Shown: positions 43,969 through 53,200 of the stretch, piece after piece | Layout: the number at the start of each line of letters is the position of its first letter | Position numbering within the stretch: position 1 is the first letter of the stretch | Origin: JAHECW01 sp964641415 | GTDB taxonomy: Bacteria > Acidobacteriota > Thermoanaerobaculia > Thermoanaerobaculales > Sulfomarinibacteraceae | Length of the DNA stretch: 64,000 nt | Reading direction: 5' to 3' | Assembly (NCBI GenBank): GCA_964641415.1 | Contig: CAZXMW010000015.1 | Coordinates: 1-64,000, forward strand | Notes under the pieces: generated by a model | What the model saw: only the letters and a program-made list of their open reading frames with translations | Database searches by the model: none | Told to the model about the DNA's origin: nothing | Program-made: the position numbers and the translations under genes

Positions 43969-44040
43969 ATCCCGTTCCCGATCCCGCTCCCGGAGACGCC
44001 GCCTCGGGTTCGAAAGCGGGATCGGGAGCGATCGGGAAAC
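43969..44040. repeat. Inverted hexamer-rich repeat
   Basis: Left arm 43969-43993 is built of CCCGTT/CCCGAT/CCCGCT units; right arm 44016-44040 is the approximate complement (GCGGGATCGGGAGCGATCGG). Together they could form a long imperfect hairpin between the decarboxylase gene and the tRNA-Asn terminator. Function unknown. Confidence 0.6.
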
Positions 44041-44056
44041 AACGCTTCATGTCGAA

Positions 44057-44083
44057 CAAAAACCCCGAGGTTTCCCTCGGGGT
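44057..44083 (-). terminator. Rho-independent terminator of tRNA-Asn
   Basis: On the minus strand CCCCGAGG-GAAA-CCTCGGGG forms an 8-bp stem with a GAAA tetraloop, followed at once by TTTTTG. It lies 15 bases after the tRNA CCA end. Confidence 0.92.
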
Positions 44084-44097
44084 GAGTTCGAGATACC

Positions 44098-44172
44098 TGG
44101 CTCCGCAGGAGGGACTTGAACCCCCAACCTAGTGGTTAACAGCCACCCGCTCTACCATTGAGCTACTGCGGA
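44098..44172 (-). tRNA. tRNA-Asn (GTT anticodon)
   Basis: A 75-base cloverleaf with encoded CCA. The acceptor stem pairs TCCGCAG with CTGCGGA (discriminator G), the D arm has AGCTCAATGGTAGAGC, the anticodon loop is CTGTTAA (anticodon GTT) and the T arm contains GGTTCAAGTCC. It is a single-gene unit with its own promoter and terminator. Confidence 0.97.
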
Positions 44173-44191
44173 ACATCAACGACAAGCCGGT

Positions 44192-44219
44192 ATTGTAGTC
44201 CTCGGCCAACGATTGTCAA
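44192..44219 (-). promoter_or_regulatory. Sigma-70 promoter of tRNA-Asn
   Basis: Minus strand TTGACA, 16 bases, TACAAT: a consensus -35 and one mismatch in the -10, about 20 bases before the tRNA 5' end. The -35 element overlaps the stop codon of the upstream DUF3891 gene. Confidence 0.9.
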
Positions 44220-45022
44220 CCGACCGCCGACGCCCGCAGCAGCGTGAAGCTGAGGCGCTCGACCGGCGCTCGTTGCCAAACCGCGCCAAGCTCGTCCACA
44301 GATCCGTAGTCGATCCGCGGCAGGCGTCGGCCCTCGCACTGCAGCCGGACCCGGTCGCCCTCCATGGGCCAGGGATCGACCAGCCAGTGGGTCCGATCCA
44401 TCGCGGTCATGGTCACGGTCTCGGCGCCGCCTCCGGCGACCGGAGCGTGGATCTCGAAGCTGTTGGCCAGCGCCCCGCACAGGTAGACCGACACCCGGTC
44501 CGTCAGCTCGAGAATGTCGGCATTCGACTGCCGGCGCGGCCCGGCCAGACAGTCCTGGAATCGAGCGTCCGCCGCCAGGGCCTCGACCCAGGAGGCCTGC
44601 CGACGATCCATCTCCGCGCGAAAGCTCTCGGCGAGGCGCGCCGAGTGGGTGTCGCCCAGCTCGAGCAGATCGCCGGTCTTGCCCTCGACCATCTCCGCGA
44701 AGTGATGGGCGATGAGCAGCGCGGCATACCGGCAGTGCAGCGCCGCCCGGTCGACGCTCCGCCGCCAGATGTCGAGCTGGACCGCGAGCTCCATCCGGTC
44801 GAAAGTGCGCATCCGACCATCATCGTCGATGGTCGGCGCTGCGTCGTACTCGGTCCAGCCGGCGTCGTGCAGCATCACCGCCGCCAGCACCTCGGCCCGC
44901 GGCAGGGCCCGGTTGAAGCGTCGGTTTCCCCAGCGCTCTGCGAGCTGCCAGGCAAGCCAGGCGTGAGAAACCTGCGGGATCGCAAGCGTGCGTTGAGGAT
45001 CGTCGGTGGTGTGGAGCAGCAT
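44216..45022 (-). CDS. DUF3891-family protein
   Basis: A soluble 268-residue protein. The start VSHAWLAWQLAERWGN followed by AAVMLHDAGWTEYD and LLIAHHFAEM resembles the His/Asp-rich helical core of DUF3891 proteins, reminiscent of HD-domain metal sites. The biochemical function of the family is not known to me. The gene sits alone between the tRNA-Asn promoter and a hexamer array. Confidence 0.75.
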   Translation of the reverse strand: MLLHTTDDPQRTLAIPQVSHAWLAWQLAERWGNRRFNRALPRAEVLAAVMLHDAGWTEYDAAPTIDDDGRMRTFDRMELAVQLDIWRRSVDRAALHCRYAALLIAHHFAEMVEGKTGDLLELGDTHSARLAESFRAEMDRRQASWVEALAADARFQDCLAGPRRQSNADILELTDRVSVYLCGALANSFEIHAPVAGGGAETVTMTAMDRTHWLVDPWPMEGDRVRLQCEGRRLPRIDYGSVDELGAVWQRAPVERLSFTLLRASAVG

Positions 45023-45464
45023 CGAGTGATTGTACCGGAAAGGCTGTCCCTCGGATGCGTCCGTGGCCGTATCCGTATCCGTATCCGTATCCGTGGCCGG
45101 ATCCGTATCCGTATCCGTATCCGTTATCCGTGGCCGTGGCCGTGGCCGTGGCCGTTCTCGACCCCTTGCCCGATGAGGCCTCTCCCTCTTTCTTGCGGCG
45201 ACAGTACATTCCGATCCCGATCAACGGCACCCACTCGATCCCCGCGAAGGGCGCACTGCCGGCTCACGTGCCGTCCTTGGATTTTTTCACCCGAGCGCGC
45301 TCACGCCCGAGAAGCGATCCGAAAAACTCCAAGGGGCACTCGCCGAGGCCAAGCATGGAACCTCGTGCGCCGTTCCTGCGGACCAGAAGGCCGCCGGCGT
45401 TCGTCGGCATGGCGTCTGGTCTTCGCCGCTCTCATTGCGCATCCGAACGGCTCATCGACCCACC
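45023..45464. other. Intergenic gap with hexamer array
   Basis: Between the divergent DUF3891 and glutamate-dehydrogenase-family genes. It contains the array at 45061-45156. The remaining 300 bases before the promoter show no gene with a ribosome site or recognisable product. Confidence 0.5.
45061..45156. repeat. Hexamer array CCGTAT/CCGTGG
   Basis: About sixteen six-base units: ccgtgg, ccgtat four times, ccgtgg, ccggat, ccgtat three times, a short slip (ccgttat), then ccgtgg four times and ccgttc. Homogeneous blocks with a slip look like recent slippage. On the minus strand it would spell Gly-Tyr/Gly-His/Thr-Ala dipeptides, but no gene context supports translation. Confidence 0.9.
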
Positions 45465-45493
45465 TTGACTCTACGGGGCTCCGGGCGTATAAC
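45465..45493 (+). promoter_or_regulatory. Sigma-70 promoter of the dehydrogenase gene
   Basis: TTGACT, 17 bases, TATAAC, with a leader of about 46 bases to the ATG at 45546. Confidence 0.78.
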
Positions 45494-45545
45494 CCCCAGA
45501 CGTTCGCCCGAGGAGGCGCGCGCCATCAACCAACGGGGGTCGATC

Positions 45546-46829
45546 ATGAGCACCGAGTTCAACGCCTTCACCATGGCCCAACGCCAATTCGACGCGGTCG
45601 CCGAGATTCTCCAGCTCGACCACGGAATCCGCGAGCTGCTCCGCTGGCCCCAGCGTGAGTACCACTTCACGATTCCGATCCGCATGGATGACGGCTCGGT
45701 CAAAGTCTTCAAAGGCTTCCGCGTCCAGCACAACGACGCCCGCGGTCCGGCCAAGGGAGGCATCCGATTCCACCCCCAAGAAACCATCGACACGGTCCGC
45801 GCCCTGGCGACCTGGATGACCTGGAAGTGCGCGGTGGTCGACATCCCGCTCGGCGGCGGCAAGGGCGGCGTGATCTGCGACCCGCACAACCTGTCACCCA
45901 GAGAGCAGGAACAGCTGTGCCGCGGCTGGGTCCGCCAAGTCGCCCGCAATATCGGCCCGATCAACGACGTTCCTGCGCCCGACGTGATGACCAACCCCCA
46001 GCACATGGTGTGGATCCTCGACGAGTACGAGAAGATGGCCGGCGGGCACTACCCTGGCATGATCACCGGCAAACCCGTCGAGGTCGGAGGCTCGCTCGGG
46101 CGGACCGAGGCGACGGGATACGGCGTCATCTTCACGGTTCGCGAGGCGCTCACACGACTCGGGATCCCGATCGACGGCATCCGAGCCTCGCTCCAGGGCT
46201 TCGGCAACGTCTCCCAGTACGCGGCGAAGAAGCTCATCGAGCTCGGTGGCGTCGTGGTCGCGGTGTCCTGCTGGGACAACGACGACCAGATGTCGTACAC
46301 CTACGCCAAACCGGACGGTGTCGACGTCGAGTTCCTGCTCTCCATCACCAACCGCTTCGGCGCCATTGACAAGGCCAAGGCCGAAGACGCCGGCTACCAG
46401 AGGCTGGAGGGCGACGCGTGGCTCGAGCAGGACGCGCAGATCCTCGTGCCGGCAGCGCTGGAAAACCAGATCACCGCGGACAACGTCGGCCGGATCCACG
46501 CCAACGTGAAGATCGTCGCCGAAGGCGCCAACGGGCCGACCACCCCCGAGGCCGATGACGTGCTCAAACAGCGCAACATCTTCGTCATTCCCGACTTCCT
46601 GGCCAACGCCGGCGGCGTCACCTGCTCGTACTTCGAGCAGGTCCAGTGCAACACCAACTTCTTCTGGCCCAAGCAGGAGGTCCTCGACAGGCTCGACCAG
46701 AAGATGACCACGGCGTTTCACGCCGTCGCCGACCTCGCCGAGGAAACCGGCGAGTACATGCGGGACGCCGCCTACATGATCGCCATCCAGCGCGTCGCCA
46801 CCACCTGCCACCTGCGCGGCTGGGCGTAG
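45546..46829 (+). CDS. Glu/Leu/Phe/Val dehydrogenase (glutamate dehydrogenase type)
   Basis: 427 residues, the usual length of the hexameric family. The substrate region FKGFRVQHNDARGPAKGGIRF and catalytic Lys region WKCAVVDIPLGGGKGGV are followed by TGYGV and the Rossmann stretch LQGFGNVSQYAAKKL. It interconverts glutamate (or a related amino acid) and 2-oxoglutarate with ammonium using NAD(P). Length and motifs favour glutamate; cofactor choice is not read with certainty. GGGGG lies 7 bases before the ATG; promoter and terminator make it a single-gene unit. Confidence 0.93.
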   Translation: MSTEFNAFTMAQRQFDAVAEILQLDHGIRELLRWPQREYHFTIPIRMDDGSVKVFKGFRVQHNDARGPAKGGIRFHPQETIDTVRALATWMTWKCAVVDIPLGGGKGGVICDPHNLSPREQEQLCRGWVRQVARNIGPINDVPAPDVMTNPQHMVWILDEYEKMAGGHYPGMITGKPVEVGGSLGRTEATGYGVIFTVREALTRLGIPIDGIRASLQGFGNVSQYAAKKLIELGGVVVAVSCWDNDDQMSYTYAKPDGVDVEFLLSITNRFGAIDKAKAEDAGYQRLEGDAWLEQDAQILVPAALENQITADNVGRIHANVKIVAEGANGPTTPEADDVLKQRNIFVIPDFLANAGGVTCSYFEQVQCNTNFFWPKQEVLDRLDQKMTTAFHAVADLAEETGEYMRDAAYMIAIQRVATTCHLRGWA

Positions 46830-46861
46830 CACACACGTCGACGGTCCAAGCTCACCGCAGC

Positions 46862-46885
46862 GCCCGGCTCCCGCCGGGCTTTTTT
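46862..46885 (+). terminator. Rho-independent terminator after dehydrogenase
   Basis: GCCCGGC-TCCC-GCCGGGC, a perfect 7-bp stem with a four-base loop, followed by TTTTTT. It is 32 bases after the stop codon. Confidence 0.93.
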
Positions 46886-46900
46886 GCGGAACGCGGTCTT

Positions 46901-46939
46901 GAACCGAAGAGAACGAGAAGAAGCAAAGGACGCAACGAA
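46901..46939. repeat. GAACCG(C)GAAG-type purine-rich element
   Basis: An AAG/GAAG-rich string with AACCGAAGAGAACGAGAAG that resembles the element at 63061-63088 (AACCGCGAAGGCGCCAAGG). Similar AACCGCGAAG strings recur between genes in many bacterial genomes. Only two diverged copies are in this window. Confidence 0.4.
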
Positions 46940-47044
46940 CACCCGAAAGGTCGGTTCAGCTGCCGCCGCGACAGCGACCATCGCTGAATCACCGCGATGC
47001 TTTGCGAACTCGGCGTCCTCGCGGGAGAACCCCGGCGTTCGCCG

Positions 47045-49345
47045 CTACGTGGCCGGGCCGAGAAAGGCGAGCGCCCGATCAGCCTCGGCATCCATGACCA
47101 CGTGGAGGTAGCGCCCGTTCGCGACCGCCGGAACGTGGATGACCCTCACGACGTGCGCCATGTCCGCGAACTCGGGCAGCAATTCGGCGAGGGCGTTGGG
47201 CGCACCCTCGAAGAAACCCTCGTTCCACACCACGCGAGCGTCGTCCGGGTAGACCGGCAGATAGGCGATGCCCGATTCGATCAGATCGTTGAAAAAGTGG
47301 GTGCCGAATGAGACGTCGGGCAGGTACGACCCGCGCTGACGGGCGACCTCGATCAGCATGGCTGTGTGGCTGATGTCCGAGTAGGTCACCGAGACGCCGA
47401 GACGGATGTCGCCCCGGCTGCCCCAGCGGCCCGGACCGAGGAGGACGAACCTCCGCTCGGGCAGGAGCTGGTTGAGCGCGCTGATGGCACGACCGACCCG
47501 AAGCATCTCGTCCTTGGTCGCGAGCTTTTCGTAATCCCTGGGATCGACCATCACCACGTACTCGAGGTTGGCGACCTGTGCCATCTGAACATAGCGGTTG
47601 GCCGAGAAGATCTGGTCCTCATCGTCGATGTTGGCCGGTACCGGCACCCGGTTGGCCGACGAACCGAGGCTCAGCGCTCGGCATTGGAGCATGAACAGAT
47701 CGTCGCCGTTATGGGCGAACTCGACGTCCACGGGTTCACCGATGCCTTCCTCGAGCAGGTCCAGCATGTTCTTCAGCGTGGCCGGGAAACCCGATCGGAC
47801 CAGGCCGTCGAAGGTCACGACGAGCTCGCTCGGCTCGACCTGGGCCATGAGTCCGACCATCGGCAGGATCTGGCGATCCCGGTAGATCGAGAAGATCCGG
47901 TTCATGCCCGGCAGCTTGCGTCCGACCCGGCGCAGGAAGGCCTCGATCGGGATCGAGTCGAACTGGCCTTCACGGAGGTCGATGACGTCGATCTCGCCCT
48001 GCGAGTAGCGGTACACCTCTTCAGGCTGCTGCACTGCGCGCAGCGCCGGCTGCTCGAGCGCGACCAGCACCGGGTAGTCGTCCACCGTCCGATCGACCGC
48101 CCGCGTACCCAGCCCGAGCACGATCCGAGCCATGCCGTCGGTGCGCCGGATGCGCGGCGACCAGCGCATCTCGCACCGCGAAAAGCCCACCCCGGCAAAC
48201 ACCGGAAAGAGCATGCGGCCGACCTCGCGGCCGACGACCTCCTGGATCAGGATCCCCATCTGCTCCTGAAAATCGATCAGGCCTCGGCTCCGCCGGTACT
48301 CGATGGGGTCGGGATGGAAGACCGAGGCGTAGACCTCGGAGATCGCGTTCTCGAGGGCGTCGAGCCGCGCCTCGATGGTGCCCTGATTGCGGATGAACAG
48401 GCTCTTGTACTTGCCCGAAAAAGCGTGACCGATTCGGTCCTCGAGCAGGCTTGACGAACGCACCACCAGCGGCCGGTCACCGATCTCGATGAGCATCCTC
48501 TCGAGCCCGTCGTGGATCGTCGGCGGCATGGCGCCGTTCTTGAACAACCGCTCGACCAGAGGGTACTCCTCGCGCACCTCCTCCAGATTTTTGTACTTGA
48601 CGTTGATGATCTCCTCGAGGTTGTTGTACTCGATGAACTCGAGAATTCCGTTGGACGGCAGAAAGTACGACGTCGGGATGCGATACTCGGCGGCCAGTCG
48701 CCCATCAAAGGTGGCCTGCTTGAGGATCGAATGCGCGAGCACCAGCCCCGCCGACTTGCCGCCGAGCCGCCCCTGTTGACCGTCGGTGGGAATGATCCGG
48801 TCGAGCACCCAACCGAAGTCGCTGACCCGAACGTATCGTTTGGCGACGGCAATGAAATCGAGATGGTCGGTGAGCAGCCGGCGGACCAGGGCCGCCCGAG
48901 TACCGATGACGTCTTCCGGCAGGGCCGACCCCTCGCCGGGGGCGAACTCGAGAAACTCGTGCACCCTGGCGCGGAGGTCGTCGAGAGGGGTATCCGCATC
49001 CTCAGCGAGCCGGGCCACCTCGAGAGCGAGGCCGCGCTTCTCGGTGAGCATGATGGTGGTCGTGATCTCGTCGGGAGAGAGGTGGTGCTCGGCGTACTTC
49101 AGCGCCATCTCGTACAGCGCGTGCCGGCTCTGTTTGGGCAACCGCGGTTTGGGGCGGTTCGGGTCCAGGCTCGGCGTCGAGCTCGACAGCTTGAGGGCCA
49201 CCGCAATCTCGTCGTCGATGTCGTCGAGGTCGATGAGCCCACGGCGCTGCATGTCGAACAGCAGCCGCCGGCACACCCGCTGGGCGAGCCCGGGTCGCCG
49301 CGTCCTCAAGTCGTCGAAGCGCTCTCGCCAGACCGCCTGGGTCAC
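47045..49345 (-). CDS. PEP/pyruvate-binding domain protein (PPDK N-domain-like)
   Basis: 766 residues. Residues about 1-170 form a helical region; the middle (about 180-560) resembles the ATP-grasp nucleotide-binding domain of PEP synthase and pyruvate phosphate dikinase (LGGKSAGLVLAH, PLVVRSSSLLEDRIGHAFSGKYKS, QVEPSELVVTFDGLV). The phosphohistidine swivel domain and the PEP-utilising barrel of those enzymes are not found; the end (about 600-766) is unlike either. It may be a dikinase-related phosphotransferase or a regulatory relative. The GTG start has GGGGGAAG upstream. Confidence 0.8.
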   Translation of the reverse strand: MTQAVWRERFDDLRTRRPGLAQRVCRRLLFDMQRRGLIDLDDIDDEIAVALKLSSSTPSLDPNRPKPRLPKQSRHALYEMALKYAEHHLSPDEITTTIMLTEKRGLALEVARLAEDADTPLDDLRARVHEFLEFAPGEGSALPEDVIGTRAALVRRLLTDHLDFIAVAKRYVRVSDFGWVLDRIIPTDGQQGRLGGKSAGLVLAHSILKQATFDGRLAAEYRIPTSYFLPSNGILEFIEYNNLEEIINVKYKNLEEVREEYPLVERLFKNGAMPPTIHDGLERMLIEIGDRPLVVRSSSLLEDRIGHAFSGKYKSLFIRNQGTIEARLDALENAISEVYASVFHPDPIEYRRSRGLIDFQEQMGILIQEVVGREVGRMLFPVFAGVGFSRCEMRWSPRIRRTDGMARIVLGLGTRAVDRTVDDYPVLVALEQPALRAVQQPEEVYRYSQGEIDVIDLREGQFDSIPIEAFLRRVGRKLPGMNRIFSIYRDRQILPMVGLMAQVEPSELVVTFDGLVRSGFPATLKNMLDLLEEGIGEPVDVEFAHNGDDLFMLQCRALSLGSSANRVPVPANIDDEDQIFSANRYVQMAQVANLEYVVMVDPRDYEKLATKDEMLRVGRAISALNQLLPERRFVLLGPGRWGSRGDIRLGVSVTYSDISHTAMLIEVARQRGSYLPDVSFGTHFFNDLIESGIAYLPVYPDDARVVWNEGFFEGAPNALAELLPEFADMAHVVRVIHVPAVANGRYLHVVMDAEADRALAFLGPAT

Positions 49346-49615
49346 TGTGTCTTCCCCCTGATTCGCGCATTGTAGCTCGGACCGGGCATCAGGCTGAGCC
49401 CGCATTTTTCACGAGTGATCTGCGGCACGCCGCGGTGCGCGGCGCGCGGCGCCGTCTTCTCGAAACGGACGATCCGTGTCCCGTTTTTGACGATTCGCGA
49501 AACGAATCCCGGTCGGGGATCGCGCCGAAGAGGCTCTCGGTGGAAATCCTCCCGCCAAACTCTCCCGTCCTCCTCGAGCGTCTGTTCGGTGCGAGCTCCC
49601 AGGGCGTGGCCCTCA

Positions 49616-50953
49616 TCACCGCCCGGCGCCGACGTCCGCAGCCGTGCGCAACGTCTCGAGATCGCCGATGATGGCCGCGGCGGCGGTCGCGTCGACTGCC
49701 ATCACGTTGTCCCGCTCGGACACCGAAACAGCGGCATGGCCGCCGTCCTCCATGGCGCCGTAGAACGTGAAGCGAAGCTCGGTCGGCCCCTCCTCGCCGT
49801 CGATGACGAGCACCACGCTGCCGAGAACCTCGGTCGGGGGGAGCACCAGGTCATGGGCCGCGGCCCCGAGCTCGGCGAGCCGGCTGAGCCGCCGCCGGAC
49901 CTCGGCGCCGTCGCCGGGGCTGCCGTCCGACAGCTGCCACATGCCTTCGACACGGTCCAGATCGATCGCCTTGCCGAGACCGCTGAAAGCCACCGACGAG
50001 ACGTCCCAGGCGTTGAACGGCCACACCAGCTTCGAGCGCCACAGCACGGGCGCCTTGCCGAGCCGGAGCCCGAGGGTGTCCGGAACTCGGAACAGGTCGA
50101 CACCGTCACGGCGGCAGACCACGGTGGTGGCGCCGTCCTCGGCGGGCGCGAGCTCGAGAACTACGGGGTCGCTGCCGTCGGCCCGCTCGAGCCGGACTCG
50201 GAATTCAGGGTCATCGGCACCGAGTGTCGCGGCCCCGGCGCTGAGGAACTCGCTCACGCGGAGCCCATTGAACTCCGAGATCAATTGCCCGATCTGCTCG
50301 CGGTCGGCGAGATCCGCAAGCGGTTCGACCAGCTGCCACCGGCGCCCGACGCGCTCGGCTCGGATCCGGTCGCCGCCGGTCGAGATGTCGATCGCCGCGA
50401 GCTCGCTCTCGGCCACCGAAACGACCTCGCGCGACCGCCAGTCGTCGATCGGGAGGTCGAGTCTGGAGACGAACGCATTCGCGCACAGGACGACCTCGTC
50501 GGCCTCGCCCCGCCGGACCGCCCGTTTCGAGCCGAGCGGCGCCGTGGCGCCGACCGTGAGCGCCCAGCGTCGGCCGTCGGCGTCGGTGAGGGCCAGCTCG
50601 AACTCGGGGTCGTCGAGTCCATAGCCAGCGGCCTCGACCTCGTCGCCCCGCAGCACGCGATCCGCGTCGAGACCGGAGATCGCCTCGAGCAGCCCGAGCA
50701 CGGCGGCGGGATCCGCCGGGTAGGCCGAGGGATCGGTGAGCCGCCAATCGTCGCCGTCCCGGGCCAGGCGGATGTCGCCGGCGCCGGTCGTCAGCTCGAT
50801 CTTTTCGACGTCGTCGGCGTCGAGCTCGGGAAAGAGACGATCGGCGCGCTCGCGGCGCTGGTCAGAGGTCGGCTGGTGGCGTTCGACGACAAGGATGAAC
50901 ACGCCCAGAACAACGACCGCGGCCGCGAGAATCACCAGGTTCGAGCGTCGCAT
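49616..50953 (-). CDS. DUF4340-type lipoprotein/anchored protein of a Gld-like ABC system
   Basis: 445 residues with one N-terminal helix (NLVILAAAVVVLGVFILVV) followed by repeated beta domains (DVEKIELTTGAGDIRLARDGDDWRL and similar again near 190 and 310), the DUF4340 pattern. It is the last gene after the GldG-like subunit, 22 bases on, an arrangement often seen in uncharacterised Gld-type ABC loci. It is probably an extracytoplasmic accessory subunit. Confidence 0.85.
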   Translation of the reverse strand: MRRSNLVILAAAVVVLGVFILVVERHQPTSDQRRERADRLFPELDADDVEKIELTTGAGDIRLARDGDDWRLTDPSAYPADPAAVLGLLEAISGLDADRVLRGDEVEAAGYGLDDPEFELALTDADGRRWALTVGATAPLGSKRAVRRGEADEVVLCANAFVSRLDLPIDDWRSREVVSVAESELAAIDISTGGDRIRAERVGRRWQLVEPLADLADREQIGQLISEFNGLRVSEFLSAGAATLGADDPEFRVRLERADGSDPVVLELAPAEDGATTVVCRRDGVDLFRVPDTLGLRLGKAPVLWRSKLVWPFNAWDVSSVAFSGLGKAIDLDRVEGMWQLSDGSPGDGAEVRRRLSRLAELGAAAHDLVLPPTEVLGSVVLVIDGEEGPTELRFTFYGAMEDGGHAAVSVSERDNVMAVDATAAAAIIGDLETLRTAADVGAGR

Positions 50954-50975
50954 CACTCTTCTCCCGCCAGGATCC

Positions 50976-52454
50976 TCAGTGCCGGCGGCGGCGCCACACC
51001 AGCACTCCCGCAACGATCGCCGCGCCGGGCATGATCAGCAGCACCACGATCAGGATCAGCCGCAGCTGGGCCTGGTCGATGAAGAAGCCGAGGTCCTCGA
51101 CGTCGCGGGGTGGGATTCCCATGGCGTGGTCGCGGGCGGCGAGCCAGTTGAACGCGTTGAGGGCGAGAATCTCGTTGCCGGCATTGTCGATGTTGACGTC
51201 GGTCATGAAGTCGGAGTCGCCGAAAACCACCAGACGGAAGCCCTCGTCGCCGGATGTCGGCCCTTCGGCAACGTCCGGCGACGTGACCCCACCGTCGACG
51301 GCTACCGCCACCGCGACCGGGCCGTCGGTGTCGACGCCGTCGTCGAAGACCACCGGGTCGCCGCGCAGGAGCATCTCAAGGTCGGTCTCTCCCCACCCAT
51401 CCGCGCTGGTCTCGACCACGACCCGGGCGTCGCCACTGTCGGCGGCCAGCGACCGGCTCACGGCGAACAGCACCGCGATTCCTTCGAGGCCGGTGGCCAC
51501 CGGGTGGTTCGAGAAATCGGTCAGGTAGACCGCGGAGAGGTCGAAGAGCGGCAGCTTCCGGGACGGGTCGACGACCAGATCGTCGCCGACCAGCACGCCG
51601 CGCTCGGCGAGCAGCGCCTCGAGCCGGGTCGACCGCATGGTGCCGTCGGTCTCGATGAGCGGGTCGAGAGCCACCAGCATTCGGCCGCCTCGGTCGAGGT
51701 ACTCGGTCAACGCTCCGAGCTCGGCCTCGGTGTACGCCCGGGTCGGGCCGACCGCCGCGAGCACGTCGGCGTCGTCGGGTACCCGACCCGACAGCAGGCT
51801 GACCTCGCGGGTCTCCATATTGTCACGGGCGAGGGTTTCGACCAGTGCCGCCAGGCTGCGTCCCGCCAACGCACCGGACTCCGGCGATGCCGGCGACGCC
51901 TCGCCGTGCCCGGTCAGGAAGTAAACCACCGGCGTCGCACTTTGGACAAGGGACTGGATCGCCGAAGTAAAGGCCTCTTCGCCCTTGAACGCCCGGATGG
52001 TCGGCGCCTGGCCGAACTGCATGCCCGCGTAGTCGTAGTCGACCATCTGATCGGCCGTGACGTACTTGGTTCGCTCGCCGAAACTGAAGACCACGGTGTC
52101 GGCCATGGAGATGCCGAACTGCTCGGCGAGCTGGCGGGTCCTCAGCGGCTCCCGGTCGGGGTCGATGTACTCGACGACGATGGCGTCCGACGCTGCCCGG
52201 TAGCGCTCGAGCAGCTCTCTCGCCTGATCGTACAACGGGCTGCCGGGCACCATGAAAACCACGACCCTGACCTCGTCCTCGAGCCCGCTGACCAGCTCGA
52301 CGGACTTCTCCGACAAGGTGTAGAGCCGGGTCGAGGTCCAGTCCCACCGTTGATAGTGGCGCGCCCCGAGCCAGTTGGTCATGACGACGAGAGCGACCAC
52401 CAGCACCAGCGCGACGCCGCCCGCAATGCCGTACCGCAGGGACTGTCGTCGCAT
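50976..52454 (-). CDS. GldG-like ABC auxiliary transmembrane protein
   Basis: 492 residues with one helix at each end (about 8-28 and 464-486) and a large extracytoplasmic domain between them. The motifs DWTSTRLYTLSEKSVELV, EYIDPDREP, VYFLTGHGEAS and FGDSDFMTD fit the GldG/ABC-type uncharacterised transport domain. It lies 4 bases after the permease gene. In gliding bacteria GldG works with GldF and GldA; here no gliding gene is present and the substrate is unknown. Confidence 0.88.
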   Translation of the reverse strand: MRRQSLRYGIAGGVALVLVVALVVMTNWLGARHYQRWDWTSTRLYTLSEKSVELVSGLEDEVRVVVFMVPGSPLYDQARELLERYRAASDAIVVEYIDPDREPLRTRQLAEQFGISMADTVVFSFGERTKYVTADQMVDYDYAGMQFGQAPTIRAFKGEEAFTSAIQSLVQSATPVVYFLTGHGEASPASPESGALAGRSLAALVETLARDNMETREVSLLSGRVPDDADVLAAVGPTRAYTEAELGALTEYLDRGGRMLVALDPLIETDGTMRSTRLEALLAERGVLVGDDLVVDPSRKLPLFDLSAVYLTDFSNHPVATGLEGIAVLFAVSRSLAADSGDARVVVETSADGWGETDLEMLLRGDPVVFDDGVDTDGPVAVAVAVDGGVTSPDVAEGPTSGDEGFRLVVFGDSDFMTDVNIDNAGNEILALNAFNWLAARDHAMGIPPRDVEDLGFFIDQAQLRLILIVVLLIMPGAAIVAGVLVWRRRRH

Positions 52455-52458
52455 GGAT

Positions 52459-53199
52459 CTACCTCCACTTGCCGAACTCGAGGCTCTTGGTCGACAGGAA
52501 CAGGAACAGGGCCGTCAAGGACAGCCCGTACACCAGGTGCCTGGTGTCGACGATGCCCTTGGAGAAGTCCGCCATCTGCTGCCAGAGATCGGCGTGGTCG
52601 ATGATCGTGACCAGCAGCGACGACGACACCGTCAACCCGCGCAACAGGGGCAGCCCGAACAACAGGATCAGCCCGGCGAAGGCGATCACCGCGGCGATGA
52701 TCTGGTTGCGGGTCAGGGTCGAGGCGAGAAGCCCGAGCGAGATGAAAATGGCGCCGAACAAGACCACCCCGAGGTAGGACGAGGCGACCGCCCCCCAGTC
52801 CACCGAGGCCCGGCTCTTGACCATGAGCACATAGATGACGGTGGGCAGCCAAAGCGAGAGGTAGAAGGTGAGCGAGGCCGCGAACTTGCCGAGGATGACC
52901 TGGGCCTCGGTCACCGGTGCGGTCAACAGCCCCTCGATGGTCCCCGACCGTCGCTCCTCCGCGATCAGCCGCATGGTGATCAGCGGCGCCACGACCAGGA
53001 AGAACCAGAAGAAGATGGTGCCGCCGAAGAAGGCCTCGAGAATCGACATGGACGACTGGCCGGGCTGGCTCAGGTAACCGATGATCAGAGCGAACAGCGC
53101 ACCCTGGAGCAGCAGAAAGGCGGCCATGACGATCCAGGCCAGGGGTGACGAGTAGGTGGCGATGAGTTCGCGCCGGATGATCGCGGCCAGGGCCCTCAT
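52459..53199 (-). CDS. ABC transporter permease (GldF-like)
   Basis: 246 residues with six membrane helices and the ABC-2 pattern: ELIATYSSPLAWIVM at the N-terminus and ERRSGTIEGLLTAPVTEAQVILGKF in the coupling region. It starts one base after the ATPase stop and precedes the GldG-like gene. Confidence 0.92.
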   Translation of the reverse strand: MRALAAIIRRELIATYSSPLAWIVMAAFLLLQGALFALIIGYLSQPGQSSMSILEAFFGGTIFFWFFLVVAPLITMRLIAEERRSGTIEGLLTAPVTEAQVILGKFAASLTFYLSLWLPTVIYVLMVKSRASVDWGAVASSYLGVVLFGAIFISLGLLASTLTRNQIIAAVIAFAGLILLFGLPLLRGLTVSSSLLVTIIDHADLWQQMADFSKGIVDTRHLVYGLSLTALFLFLSTKSLEFGKWR

Positions 53200-53200
53200 G

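Noticed and set aside
44820..45230. Gly-Tyr-repeat protein across the hexamer array
   Set aside because: The repeated dipeptides come from translating the array; there is no ribosome site or matching context.
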